Shown one piece after another: positions 45,019 through 54,529 of a stretch of 64,000 nt of DNA. Under the pieces are notes generated by a model. That model had not been told where the DNA came from. It worked only from the letters and a program-made list of their open reading frames with translations, and searched no databases. The stretch lies in assembly GCA_944392545.1 (NCBI GenBank), contig CALXWW010000007.1:1-64000 (forward strand), given 5' to 3'. This DNA comes from an uncultured Clostridia bacterium (GTDB taxonomy: Bacteria > Bacillota > Clostridia > TANB77 > CAG-508). Numbering within the stretch: position 1 is the stretch's first letter; every line of letters begins with the position of its first letter. A program made the position numbers and the translations under genes.

Positions 45019-45681
45019 TTACTCTTCTACCTTTAATTTTTTTACTGTCTCTTTGTAATTATTTGAACTTACTATGCTTGTTCCAGCTACAACAATATCG
45101 CATCCTGCTTCTTTTAATTCCTTTACATTATTTTCATTTATTCCACCATCTGCTTCTATTTCTACTTCTAAATGATTTTCTTGTAAATACTTCTTTAATT
45201 TTTTTATTTTTTCAATTGTTTCGGGTATTAGTTTCTGTCCACCTTTTCCAGGTTCCACAGTCATTACTAAGACAGTATGTATATATGGTAGGAATTCAAA
45301 TATATTTTCTATGCTAGTATTAGGCTTTATGCTAACACCTACTTTACAGTTTTGCTCTTTTATATATTGTATCCACTCTAATAATTCTTTCTCACTCTTT
45401 GCTGCCTCATAATGCATTGTAATACTTCTTGGTTCGAATATTAAATAGCTCTTTACATATGCCATAACATCTTTTACCATCAAATGAACATCTAATGGTA
45501 TATTTGTAATAGTATTCAAATATTCTGTATATTCTGTCATAATTTTAGTTGTATTATTTTCTACAAAATCACCATCCATAACATCTATATGAAAATAGTT
45601 TATTCCAGAGGTTTCTAAGTTATAGAAAGTTTGTATACAATTTTCTTTTTTTACACTTAATATTGAAGCTGATACTTCCAT
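45019..45681 (-). CDS. rpe: Ribulose-phosphate 3-epimerase
   Basis: Interconverts ribulose-5-P and xylulose-5-P, 220 residues. SASILS, FHIDVMDGDFV, PLDVHLMV, VMTVEPGKGGQK and EADGGINENNVKELKEAGCDIVVAGTSIV mark the TIM barrel with metal-binding His/Asp residues. Lies downstream of rsgA, 46 bp apart, in an order (prkC-rsgA-rpe) conserved in Firmicutes. Confidence 0.92.
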   Translation of the reverse strand: MEVSASILSVKKENCIQTFYNLETSGINYFHIDVMDGDFVENNTTKIMTEYTEYLNTITNIPLDVHLMVKDVMAYVKSYLIFEPRSITMHYEAAKSEKELLEWIQYIKEQNCKVGVSIKPNTSIENIFEFLPYIHTVLVMTVEPGKGGQKLIPETIEKIKKLKKYLQENHLEVEIEADGGINENNVKELKEAGCDIVVAGTSIVSSNNYKETVKKLKVEE

Positions 45682-45727
45682 AAAATTCTCCTTTACTTAT
45701 TTATTTTTTACTGTTTGATTACAATTA

Positions 45728-46588
45728 CTAAAGCTGGCAAAATCTTTCATATCTATCTTTAGATATTTTTCCTTCTTGCACTGCTTTTTTTATACCACAG
45801 TTTTCTTCTTTTTTATGACTACAGTCTATATATTCACATTCTTTTATATATTTTCTAAATTCTATAAAATAATATGCTAAATCTTTTTTATCTATTTCCT
45901 TTATATCAAATGTTGAAAATCCTGGTGTGTCTGCTATATATGAACTTTGTCCTATTTTATATAATACTACTTGTGTTGTAGTGTTTTTTCCTCTTTTGTT
46001 TTTATTACTAATATCTCCTTCTTGCGCTATTGTTTTCCCTAGTAATAAATTAATTAATGTTGATTTTCCTACTCCTGAATTTCCTGAAAATGCTGTTATG
46101 TTATTTTCTAAATATTTTTTTATTTCATCCACTCCCACATTATTTTTAGCGTCTGTTTTTATAACTTCATATCCTATGTTCCTGTATAAGTTATATATAT
46201 AATCTATCTTATTCTCATCTTCTAAATCTATTTTATTTAAGCAAATAATTGGTTTTATATTCATGTGTTCTGCATAGACTAATTGTTTATCTAAAAGTAA
46301 TAAGTCTGGTTTTGGTAGTTTCATTGATACTACTAGAATTATTTGTGATAAATTTGCTATTTTAGGTCTTTTTATGTAGTTTTTCCTATCTAGTATTTTC
46401 TCTATTACACCTACTTTTTTTTCTTTATCCGTTATCTCTATTTCTACTATGTCACCTGCTACTGGACTTGTTTCTTCTGCTTTAAATTTTCCTCTTGCAT
46501 TACAATCATATATTGCATTATTTACTTCTACTTTATATAAGTCTGATAAGTTACTTATAACAATTCCATTAAATATCTCTTTTTGCAC
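45728..46588 (-). CDS. rsgA: Ribosome small-subunit GTPase RsgA
   Basis: Circularly permuted GTPase of 30S maturation, 286 residues. OB fold first, then G4 (CLNKIDL) before G1 (SGNSGVGKSTLINLL) and G3 (DTPGFSTFD), and the C-terminal zinc finger with Cys/His residues CEYIDCSH...NCG. GTG start at 46588 is preferred because AAGGAG lies 8 nt upstream; the frame is open a little further. Confidence 0.92.
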   Translation of the reverse strand: MQKEIFNGIVISNLSDLYKVEVNNAIYDCNARGKFKAEETSPVAGDIVEIEITDKEKKVGVIEKILDRKNYIKRPKIANLSQIILVVSMKLPKPDLLLLDKQLVYAEHMNIKPIICLNKIDLEDENKIDYIYNLYRNIGYEVIKTDAKNNVGVDEIKKYLENNITAFSGNSGVGKSTLINLLLGKTIAQEGDISNKNKRGKNTTTQVVLYKIGQSSYIADTPGFSTFDIKEIDKKDLAYYFIEFRKYIKECEYIDCSHKKEENCGIKKAVQEGKISKDRYERFCQL

Positions 46589-46633
46589 TAATTTTCTCCT
46601 TATTCTCTTCAATTTTGATATATTATATCATAT

Positions 46634-46672
46634 AAATAAAAAAAAGGTAGAGTATTTCTACCTTTTTTTATT
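46634..46672 (-). terminator. Terminator after prkC
   Basis: AAAAAGGTAGA pairs with TCTACCTTTTT around a short loop, T-runs on both strands. It lies between the prkC stop and the rsgA start, so rsgA-rpe probably have their own promoter or rely on read-through. Confidence 0.8.
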
Positions 46673-46733
46673 TTCCACCCCAACTATTGACATTCAGCCT
46701 TTATTTTCAACACTTTATATTAATTCACTTTGT

Positions 46734-48704
46734 TTAATCTATTGTTAAAACCGGCTTATCTGAATTTAAGTTTAAAGTTCTATCAGATCCTTTTTTAACA
46801 CCATCTATAAATACTTTTATTGTTACTGTACCTTTTCCTGAAACTGTTAAAGAATAATTTTCATTATCTTTTCTTACATATTCATCTACGACAGTATCTT
46901 CATTTACAGTTACTTTTAATTTTACACTTGGATTTATTTCATTTCCGTCTTCATCTTTATCTATTTGTCCACCTGTTAAAGATTTTAAATTAATATTTAC
47001 AGTTCCCTCTTTTATTTTTTCTATTTTATTTACTGTAAGTGTAACTTCTGTTCCTTCATCTACTGTTGTACCAACATCTATGCTTTGTTTTAGTACTGTT
47101 CCATCATCTTTGCTCATATCTTCTTCATAAACTACATTTACTTCAAATCCCAAATCTGTAAGTGTCTTTTTAGCATCTGCCTCTTTTTGCCCTATTACAT
47201 GTTCCATTGTTATTTGTTTTATTCCTGTACTTACATATATTTTTATTGTTTCTCCTGCATTAACCTCTTCATTGCCTTCTGGGTCCTGTCTTATTACAAA
47301 TCCGGCTTTTAGTTTATCACTTGCTTCTTCTATCACTTCCACTTCAAACTCTGCTGCTTTAATTTCTTCCTCCGCCTCTTCTCTAGTCTTTCCTACTACT
47401 TTAGGTACAACTTTAATGTTTTCACCTTTACTTATTTTTAGTTTTACTGTTGAATTTTCTTTTACTAAATATCCCTCTATATATTGTGGTTCTTGTGATA
47501 TGATTTTTCCAGCTTCTATTTCTGAATTAAATTCCTCTATAATCTCTAATTGTAATCCTGCTTCCTCTGCTGCCTGCTGTGCCTCTTCTTTAGTCATATT
47601 TACAAAGTTTGGCAAGTTTACATCATCTACTCTACCCCAATTTAATACAGCTTGTGTTCCAAAAAAACCTACTACTGGTATTAAAATTAAAAGGATAATT
47701 ATTATTATATATTTAGCTGCTGGATATTTTTCAAAAAATTGTCTTAGTCTTCCTTTTTTCTTTTTTTCTTTTTCTTCATTTGCATTAGATTTAATATTTC
47801 TATAGTTTTCTTCTCCCACAGTATTTATTCTTTGAGTATATGCCATTTCGTTTGAAGAAGTTTTTACAAAATTTCCATCTGGATTTTTTAATGCCATATT
47901 TAAGTCTTTAAGCATTTCTGTTGCTGATTGATATCGTAAGTTTAAATCTTTTTCCATTGCTTTCATTATTATTTTATTAACTGAATATGGTATTGATGGA
48001 TTTAATTTAATAGGTTCTACAGGTTTTTCTTGCATATGTTTTAGTGCTATTGATACTGGTGTATCTGCATCGAAAGGTACTCTTCCTGTTAACATTTCGT
48101 ACATTACGACTCCAAGTGAGTATAAATCTGATTTAGAATCAGTATATCCTCCTCGTGCATGTTCTGGTGAAAAATAATGTACTGAACCTATTGTTGTTCC
48201 AAATGCTGTAATTGTTGAATTAGATACAGCTTTTGCTATTCCAAAATCTGTAACCTTTGCAATTCCATCTTCTGTAATTATTATATTATGTGGTTTTATA
48301 TCTCTATGTACTATACTATTCTTATGTGCAACTTCTAATGCTGATGCAATTTGAATTGCAATATTTAACGACCATTTCCATGGAAGTACACCATCTTCAT
48401 CTATAATTTGTTTTAATGTTTTTCCTTGAATTAGTTCCATTACAATATAATATATATTGTCTTGATTACCTACATCATATATTGATACTATATTTTGATG
48501 AGTTAAACTTGCTGCTGATTGAGCTTCTGTATTAAATCTTCTAATAAATTCCTCATCTGTTGTAAATTCTTCTCTTAAAACTTTAACAGCTACATATCTT
48601 TTTAAGATTTGGTCTTGTGCCTTATATACTGTAGCCATTCCACCTTTTCCAATTATCTCTAGTATTTCATACCTATTTCCTATTAATTTTCCCTCTAGAT
48701 TCAT
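46734..48704 (-). CDS. prkC: PASTA-domain Ser/Thr protein kinase
   Basis: Membrane kinase sensing muropeptides or lipid II. 656 residues: kinase domain (VAVKVLREE lysine, HRDIKPHN catalytic loop, DFGIAK, SPEHARG), a cytoplasmic basic linker, one membrane helix about residues 335-355, and three to four PASTA repeats (each with the V-P-x-x-x-G-x-x-x-x-E-A pattern), then a beta-rich C-terminal domain. Its phosphatase is the next gene upstream, 16 bp away. Confidence 0.94.
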   Translation of the reverse strand: MNLEGKLIGNRYEILEIIGKGGMATVYKAQDQILKRYVAVKVLREEFTTDEEFIRRFNTEAQSAASLTHQNIVSIYDVGNQDNIYYIVMELIQGKTLKQIIDEDGVLPWKWSLNIAIQIASALEVAHKNSIVHRDIKPHNIIITEDGIAKVTDFGIAKAVSNSTITAFGTTIGSVHYFSPEHARGGYTDSKSDLYSLGVVMYEMLTGRVPFDADTPVSIALKHMQEKPVEPIKLNPSIPYSVNKIIMKAMEKDLNLRYQSATEMLKDLNMALKNPDGNFVKTSSNEMAYTQRINTVGEENYRNIKSNANEEKEKKKKGRLRQFFEKYPAAKYIIIIILLILIPVVGFFGTQAVLNWGRVDDVNLPNFVNMTKEEAQQAAEEAGLQLEIIEEFNSEIEAGKIISQEPQYIEGYLVKENSTVKLKISKGENIKVVPKVVGKTREEAEEEIKAAEFEVEVIEEASDKLKAGFVIRQDPEGNEEVNAGETIKIYVSTGIKQITMEHVIGQKEADAKKTLTDLGFEVNVVYEEDMSKDDGTVLKQSIDVGTTVDEGTEVTLTVNKIEKIKEGTVNINLKSLTGGQIDKDEDGNEINPSVKLKVTVNEDTVVDEYVRKDNENYSLTVSGKGTVTIKVFIDGVKKGSDRTLNLNSDKPVLTID

Positions 48705-48720
48705 AAAAAATCTTCTCCTC

Positions 48721-49443
48721 TTAATTTATTATAATAACAGTGATATTATCATATCCCCCTGCTAAATTTGCTTCATTTATCAAACTATCTGCTGCTTCAT
48801 TTACATTTTGTTTTACAAGTTCATAAATTCTCTTTTCCTCTACCATATTTGTTAAACCATCTGAACACATTATAAATATGTCACCTTTTTCAAAGTTTCT
48901 TGCTCTTAAGTCTGGTTCAACATATGGCGTACATCCAAGTGCCTTTGTTAGCATATTCTTTTTAGGATGAATTTTGGCTTCTTCCCTTGTTATCTTTTTA
49001 TCTTCTACCAATTGCTGTACATAACTATGATCTTTTGTAAGTTTTCTTATAACTTCTTTTCTAATTCTATATATTCTGCTATCTCCAACATGTCCTATAT
49101 ATGCTTTATTATTATATATTAAACAAACTTCTAAAGTAGTACCCATACCTTCTAATTCTTTTATTTCTTTTGATTTTTCGTATACCACCATATTAGCATA
49201 TTCGACAGCATTTTCTACTAATTTTAAAATTTCTTCTTTTTCTCTAAAATCACTACTAAAGTTGTTTTCTATATACTTCTTTGCAGATTCTACAGCAAGC
49301 TTGCTTGCTATTTCTCCGCCTTTATATCCTCCCATGCCATCTGCTAATATATATAATTTTGGTATAGAATTATCTTTTGAAACATAGTAATAGTCTTGAT
49401 TTGTTTCTCTTGCTTTTCCTATGTCTGTTTTAGCAAATACCAT
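48721..49443 (-). CDS. stp: PP2C-type Ser/Thr phosphatase
   Basis: Removes phosphates placed by PrkC. 240 residues with metal-binding motifs: NQDYYY, LADGMGGYKGGEIAS, GHVGDSRIYR, CSDGLTNMV and GGYDNITVI. Lies between rlmN and prkC in the canonical order rlmN-stp-prkC-rsgA-rpe. Confidence 0.95.
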   Translation of the reverse strand: MVFAKTDIGKARETNQDYYYVSKDNSIPKLYILADGMGGYKGGEIASKLAVESAKKYIENNFSSDFREKEEILKLVENAVEYANMVVYEKSKEIKELEGMGTTLEVCLIYNNKAYIGHVGDSRIYRIRKEVIRKLTKDHSYVQQLVEDKKITREEAKIHPKKNMLTKALGCTPYVEPDLRARNFEKGDIFIMCSDGLTNMVEEKRIYELVKQNVNEAADSLINEANLAGGYDNITVIIIN

Positions 49444-49462
49444 TATTAATCTTACCTTTCAT

Positions 49463-50503
49463 TTATTCTTCTTTCAAACTTTTTCTTCTAAGCTGGCCAC
49501 ATGCAGCATCTATATCTGAACCTAATTCTCTTCTAATAGTCGCTACAATTCCACAATCATTTAAATAGTCTCTAAATTTAATTATATTTTCATTCGTACT
49601 TTTTACATAACTTCCATTTTCTATTTTATTTATTGGAATTAAATTTACATGACAAAGCATTCCTTTAAGTAATTTTACTAATTCTTTTGCATCATCTAAA
49701 TTATCGTTATTATCTTTAGCTAGTGCATATTCAAAAGATATCCTTTTGTTTGTTTTTTCTATATAATATTTACACGCTTTCATTAATTCTTCTATGTTAT
49801 ATCTATTATTAATTGGCATCATACTGCTACGTTTTTCATCATTACAAGCATGAAGCGATATTGAAAGTGTGCATTGTAAATCTTCATCTGCAAATTTATA
49901 TATCATTGGCACTAATCCACTTGTTGATATACTTATATGTCTTGCACCTATATTTAATCCTTTTTGATTATTTAATATCTTTATTGCTTTCATTACATTA
50001 TCGTAATTATCAAATGGTTCTCCTATTCCCATAAATACTACATTTGATATTTTATCTCCAGTATCTTGCTCTACTGCAAGTACTTGTTCTACAATTTCTC
50101 CACAACTTAAACTTCTTACAAATTTTATTCCAGTCGAAGCACAGAATTTACATCCCATTTTACAACCTATCTGTGAAGAAACACATATTGTTTTTCCATG
50201 ATGATATTCCATCAAAACACTTTCTATTGCATTTCCGTCTAATACATCAAATAGATATTTCTTTGTTCCATCTGACGCTTCTTGCTTCTTTAAGATTTTA
50301 AAATTGCACATTGTGTATTCTTTTTTTAGTTTTTCTCTAAGTTCTATTGATAAGTTAGTCATTTCATCAAAATCTTTTACTTTATCTACATATATCCATT
50401 TAAAGATCTGCTCTGCTCTATACTTTTTTTCTCCTAATGCTAGCATTTCTTCTTGTAATTCATTTAAATTATATTCTTTTATATTTTTCACTGTAATTTT
50501 CAT
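49463..50503 (-). CDS. rlmN: 23S rRNA/tRNA adenine-C2 methyltransferase RlmN
   Basis: Radical-SAM enzyme methylating A2503 of 23S rRNA and some tRNAs. 346 residues. Cluster motif C-x3-C-x2-C is seen as CKMGCKFCAST, GEPFDNYDNV follows, and the second conserved cysteine is in RRELGSDIDAACGQL. The RBS is weak (GCAGGG next to ATG). Confidence 0.95.
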   Translation of the reverse strand: MKITVKNIKEYNLNELQEEMLALGEKKYRAEQIFKWIYVDKVKDFDEMTNLSIELREKLKKEYTMCNFKILKKQEASDGTKKYLFDVLDGNAIESVLMEYHHGKTICVSSQIGCKMGCKFCASTGIKFVRSLSCGEIVEQVLAVEQDTGDKISNVVFMGIGEPFDNYDNVMKAIKILNNQKGLNIGARHISISTSGLVPMIYKFADEDLQCTLSISLHACNDEKRSSMMPINNRYNIEELMKACKYYIEKTNKRISFEYALAKDNNDNLDDAKELVKLLKGMLCHVNLIPINKIENGSYVKSTNENIIKFRDYLNDCGIVATIRRELGSDIDAACGQLRRKSLKEE

Positions 50504-50575
50504 CCCTGCTTTATTTGCTAAATTTGTCTAACTTATATCATACTTTTAGTTATTTTTCAATAGTTTAACTGGTCT

Positions 50576-51271
50576 TTATCCCAATTTTCTTAACTCTTTA
50601 ATTCTTGCTTCATATGCTGCCATAGTATCCTCTTTTAATGCCACTTCATTATTTAATCCCAACATTTCTAGAATTTTTTTAGTAAATAAGGGATTTAATA
50701 TTAAAAGCGGTCCTATTAAATATGTACCTATAAAGTTATTCTTCTTTATTCCTTCTAATTTACTTTCTTTATTTATTCCTATTCCCTTTTCTACTTCTAC
50801 AAATGTCATATCAGTATTATTCCCATAAAGCATTGTAAATTGACTCTTAAACCCTATTATTTCTATATCCTCATATTTACCAATTAGAAAACTATTATGT
50901 CTATGGAACATATCTCTTTTGGCATATACATCAAATATACCAAGTCCATCTATTTTAGTTCCATCCTCATTTTCTATGTAGTTTCCTAGTACTTCTAAGG
51001 CATTTCCTGTGAATAGGAATACTACATTTTTATCTATTAATTCTATTATTCTTGTCTTATATGGTAATAGTTTAGAAATAACTTTTTCCTGTGTTTTCTC
51101 TGTCATTGGTCCTAAATATATTAAATTTACATTTTCTTTTACAAATGCTGGTTCTTCTTCCAATGCTGTTTCTATGAATTCTGCATCTGGAATACATTTT
51201 TTTAAATATTTCATATTAAACATATCTCCATACAAATTGCAAAACTCTGGAAATAAAATTTCTATTTTCAT
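50576..51271 (-). CDS. gatD: GatD-like amidotransferase subunit without catalytic residues
   Basis: In Gram-positives GatD is the glutaminase that supplies ammonia to MurT for amidating lipid II. 231 residues, with the expected overall similarity (NLYGDMFNMKYL, IYLGPMTEKTQE, DGLGIFD, GTYL-x-GPLL). The nucleophile elbow, normally I-C-G-G-Y-Q-L-L-G, reads F-T-G-N-A-L-E-V-L-G (residues 87-96), with Gly89 where the cysteine belongs. The C-terminal histidine of YLHGPLL is Ile186. Both catalytic residues are missing in an otherwise intact frame, which points to a pseudo-glutaminase. Adjacent to murT in the usual order, 52 bp apart. Confidence 0.85.
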   Translation of the reverse strand: MKIEILFPEFCNLYGDMFNMKYLKKCIPDAEFIETALEEEPAFVKENVNLIYLGPMTEKTQEKVISKLLPYKTRIIELIDKNVVFLFTGNALEVLGNYIENEDGTKIDGLGIFDVYAKRDMFHRHNSFLIGKYEDIEIIGFKSQFTMLYGNNTDMTFVEVEKGIGINKESKLEGIKKNNFIGTYLIGPLLILNPLFTKKILEMLGLNNEVALKEDTMAAYEARIKELRKLG

Positions 51272-51323
51272 CTATATTCTCCTTTTTTCTTTATTTCAAT
51301 TATTAAATTATTTATAGTTTTGT

Positions 51324-52736
51324 CTATTCTCTATTTTCTTGGCTACTATCTCTGCTTTCTTTTTCCTCTTTATTCCTAATCATAACTTCAATTTTCTTTT
51401 TAGCAGCATCCTTTAATTCCATTGAATATAAATCGTGCAATATAAATACAGTTTCGATTTCATCTAATTTTATATTATCTAAAGCTGATATTTCGTCTCT
51501 TTGATAATATATTTTATTTTTATCTATTCCTGCCATTTGTAGCCTTACATATCCATCTAAATACCTTACGCCTGCTAAAATTATTTGTTTTATACTATCA
51601 TCATTTAAAAATTCATAATCAGTATCATATTGCCAAGCTGTGTTTTCACTTCCTCTTGCTGCTTCATGCAAATCATCTAAAAGTAGTATTACTACCTTAT
51701 TTCCTTTATACTTTCTTACATAATCGAATACTCTTGAACATGCTATAGGATTCATACCTTTTGCTAAATGAGTAATTACTTTTACTCCGTCTACTACTTC
51801 TTCACTATATCTAGTATCTACTATTTTTTGTTTTTTTAATGATGCATTTATTTGTTCCTTACTTAATCCAATTTGCTTTAGCACTGTAATTACTGTAACA
51901 ATGTTATATATATTTATAATATTATCACTTATTAAATCATATTCTTCTTCTAAACTTCCATTTTTAAGTGTTAGTTTCATATTCTTTAAATTTAAATTAG
52001 TTACTAAATAATCTACTTCTGGTGATTTAAAATCACATTTTGGGCAATGTGCTTTTCCTATATGATTATATCTTACATAATCATATACTAATTTTGTATT
52101 ACATTTTGGACATGCAATTATATCTCTTGAAAGATTTTCACATTTATCCATATCTGTATCTAATTTATCTATTCCAAAGTATACTCTTTTATTTTCTGGT
52201 GCTATATTACTTGTAATTAAGTCATCACCATTTAGTATTAATGTAGTTTCCTTTGGAATATATTTTGTAAGTATTCCTGAAATAAATTCTGTATGTGCAT
52301 TTCTTATAAGTGAATCTCTAAATAGGTTTGTACATACTAAATATGTAGGTGTTAAATATGGATATACCTTTGGTGCACTTCTTTCATCTACTTCTAAAAC
52401 AGCTAAATCTTTTTTTGATTTTCCCATAAAACTTACACCACTTATTAAGGTAGTAGTAATGCCAGCGTCTATATTTGAACCATATTTATTATCTATAAAC
52501 ACATAATTATTATCTTTTAATATATCTTCTATCATATTACATACAGTGGTTTTTCCATTTGTCCCTGTTACTGCAATTATTGTTTTCGGTTTTCCTACTT
52601 TACCTATAAAATCTGGACATATTTTAAGAGCAAATTTACCAGGAAAAAATGTAGCATTTCTCCTAAATAATTTCAATAAGACTGTTCCAAATTTTGCCCC
52701 CCATAAAGCTATGTAAAATTTAAATCCTTTTTTCAT
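51324..52736 (-). CDS. murT: Lipid II isoglutaminyl synthase subunit MurT
   Basis: Mur-ligase-like subunit that amidates D-Glu of lipid II. 470 residues: ATP loop AVTGTNGKTTVCNM, zinc ribbon with two C-x2-C pairs (CPKCNTK, CPKCDFK), and a C-terminal DUF1727 domain with LAKGMNPIACSRVFDYV and LLDDLHEAARG. All its active-site motifs seem intact, in contrast to its partner GatD. Confidence 0.93.
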   Translation of the reverse strand: MKKGFKFYIALWGAKFGTVLLKLFRRNATFFPGKFALKICPDFIGKVGKPKTIIAVTGTNGKTTVCNMIEDILKDNNYVFIDNKYGSNIDAGITTTLISGVSFMGKSKKDLAVLEVDERSAPKVYPYLTPTYLVCTNLFRDSLIRNAHTEFISGILTKYIPKETTLILNGDDLITSNIAPENKRVYFGIDKLDTDMDKCENLSRDIIACPKCNTKLVYDYVRYNHIGKAHCPKCDFKSPEVDYLVTNLNLKNMKLTLKNGSLEEEYDLISDNIINIYNIVTVITVLKQIGLSKEQINASLKKQKIVDTRYSEEVVDGVKVITHLAKGMNPIACSRVFDYVRKYKGNKVVILLLDDLHEAARGSENTAWQYDTDYEFLNDDSIKQIILAGVRYLDGYVRLQMAGIDKNKIYYQRDEISALDNIKLDEIETVFILHDLYSMELKDAAKKKIEVMIRNKEEKESRDSSQENRE

Positions 52737-52868
52737 AATATTTATTCCCCTTACATTAGTTATATATTCTGCCTTAATTTTTTAAGTTTTTTTAAAGTTT
52801 ATTTGTTTGTTTTCTTATAATTTTCAAAATTATTATATATTAAATAGATATTTAAAGCAATAATTTAA

Positions 52869-52912
52869 ATAAAAAATTAGGCAAAAGGTTTTTAGTTCCT
52901 CTGCCTAGTTAA
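52869..52912 (-). terminator. Terminator after the small coiled-coil gene
   Basis: On the - strand AACTAGGCAGAGGAACT pairs with AGTT-like TTTTGCCTAATT, followed by T6. It begins 15 bp after the stop at 52927. The rest of 52737-52868 is AT-rich with no gene. Confidence 0.65.
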
Positions 52913-52926
52913 AGTCCCTCTTATTT

Positions 52927-53172
52927 TTAGCTTTTGAATACTTCATAAAGTAATTTTTCAATGCTTGAAATTCTTTTTTCAAATACCGTATTTGTCATAT
53001 CTAATATTTTGTTATACTCTAGTAACTTTGAAAACTTCTGCATATTTACCTTATGATTAGTTTGTATGTTTCTTTGAATGTTTATTTGTTCATTTTTTAT
53101 TTCGTTTAATAGTTCGTTTATTTGTGTAATTAATGCTTCAAGTTCTTCTTTTTCGTTATTAACTTTAGACAT
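52927..53172 (-). CDS. Small coiled-coil protein, function unknown
   Basis: 81 residues, helical and heptad-like (EELEALITQINELLNEIKNEQ near the N-terminus). No signal peptide or membrane segment. GAGGTG precedes the ATG. It lies between murT and mnmA with its own terminator. Confidence 0.55.
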   Translation of the reverse strand: MSKVNNEKEELEALITQINELLNEIKNEQINIQRNIQTNHKVNMQKFSKLLEYNKILDMTNTVFEKRISSIEKLLYEVFKS

Positions 53173-53279
53173 ATAATCACCTCAACTTTACTATACTTAC
53201 TATTCTAGCATTATTTAAAGAATAAAGCAATAGTTTAACAAAAATCCGTTTGATTATTTTTTTGAATTTTTTTACTATT

Positions 53280-54398
53280 TTAAACTATTTTTCCTCCACC
53301 TATAACTATGTTGTTTATATAAAATACAACAGACTGTCCTGGTGTTATTGCTCTTTGTGGCTCATAAAATTTCACTTTAGCAATACCTTCTTCTACTTTT
53401 AATATTGCTTTAGCTGGCTTTGCTCTGTATCTAATTTTAGCTTCTATTTCAATTCCATCTATACTATTTTCTTCAGTATTAATTAAAAAGTTAAGTTCAT
53501 TTGCAAATAAAGTATCTGTATATAGTTCTTCTTCAGTTCCTACAATCACTTCATTTTTTTCTTTTTCTATCTCTAATACGTATAAAGGTTCTTTATATGA
53601 TACACCAAGTCCTTTTCTTTGCCCAACAGTATACTTTATATATCCTGTATGCTTACCTAATACTTTCCCATTTCTTAAAACAATATTTCCTTCTTTAGTA
53701 TCTAAATTTATCATTTCATTACTTTTGTTACTTTCATTGCCTTTTGCATTACATTTATTATGCTTATTCTGTTCCTTCTTTAAAAAATCTATATAGTCAT
53801 TATTAGGTATAAAACATATCTCTTGGCTATCTTTTTTGTTTGCTACTTCTAATCCATTTTCTTCCGCAATTTTTCTAATTTCTTCTTTATTATTAAATTC
53901 AGCAAGTGGAAATATAACATGAGGTAAAATTGATTTGTCAACACCATATAAAAAATAGCTTTGGTCCTTTTCTTCTGCATCTGCTTTTGCAAGTACATAC
54001 TCATTAAATTCTTTAGAATAAAAGCATTTAGCATAGTGTCCTGTTGCAATATATTCGCAATCAAGCTCTTTTGCTATTTTATAAAACGCATCAAACTTCA
54101 TAAATTTATTACATTCAACACATGGATTTGGTGTTTTAGCACACATATATGTACATATAAAGTTATTGACAACTCTATTTCTAAATTCTTCTCTAAAATC
54201 CAATACATAATGTTTAATTTTTAATTTTTCACACACTTTTTTAGCATCTGTTATAGGATTTTTAGTAATTTTTTCTGTTTCCTCCTCCCACAGTCTCATA
54301 GTAGCACCAATTACTTCATATCCTTGTTTTTGTAACAATATTGCAGCAACAGAGCTATCTACTCCGCCACTCATACCTAATAAAACTTTTTTATTCAT
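53280..54398 (-). CDS. mnmA: tRNA-specific 2-thiouridylase MnmA
   Basis: Thiolates the wobble uridine of Lys, Glu and Gln tRNAs. 372 residues. PP-loop GMSGGVDSSVAA, catalytic cysteines in NPCVECNKFMKF and SQEICFIPN, HYAK and DQSYFLYG motifs, C-terminal YTVGQRKGLG and YRAKPAKA. An Asn/Lys-rich insert of about 15 residues follows the second cysteine region (KEQNKHNKCNAKGNESNKSN). Confidence 0.94.
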   Translation of the reverse strand: MNKKVLLGMSGGVDSSVAAILLQKQGYEVIGATMRLWEEETEKITKNPITDAKKVCEKLKIKHYVLDFREEFRNRVVNNFICTYMCAKTPNPCVECNKFMKFDAFYKIAKELDCEYIATGHYAKCFYSKEFNEYVLAKADAEEKDQSYFLYGVDKSILPHVIFPLAEFNNKEEIRKIAEENGLEVANKKDSQEICFIPNNDYIDFLKKEQNKHNKCNAKGNESNKSNEMINLDTKEGNIVLRNGKVLGKHTGYIKYTVGQRKGLGVSYKEPLYVLEIEKEKNEVIVGTEEELYTDTLFANELNFLINTEENSIDGIEIEAKIRYRAKPAKAILKVEEGIAKVKFYEPQRAITPGQSVVFYINNIVIGGGKIV

Positions 54399-54529
54399 TT
54401 ATATTACTAACCTTCCTTTATTATATTAATTATTATATCATATAATTTAATCATTTAGAATATATGAGTAACTAAAAAATTATCCACATAACATAGTTAA
54501 ATGTGAATAATCTTAATTTTTTTATATAT

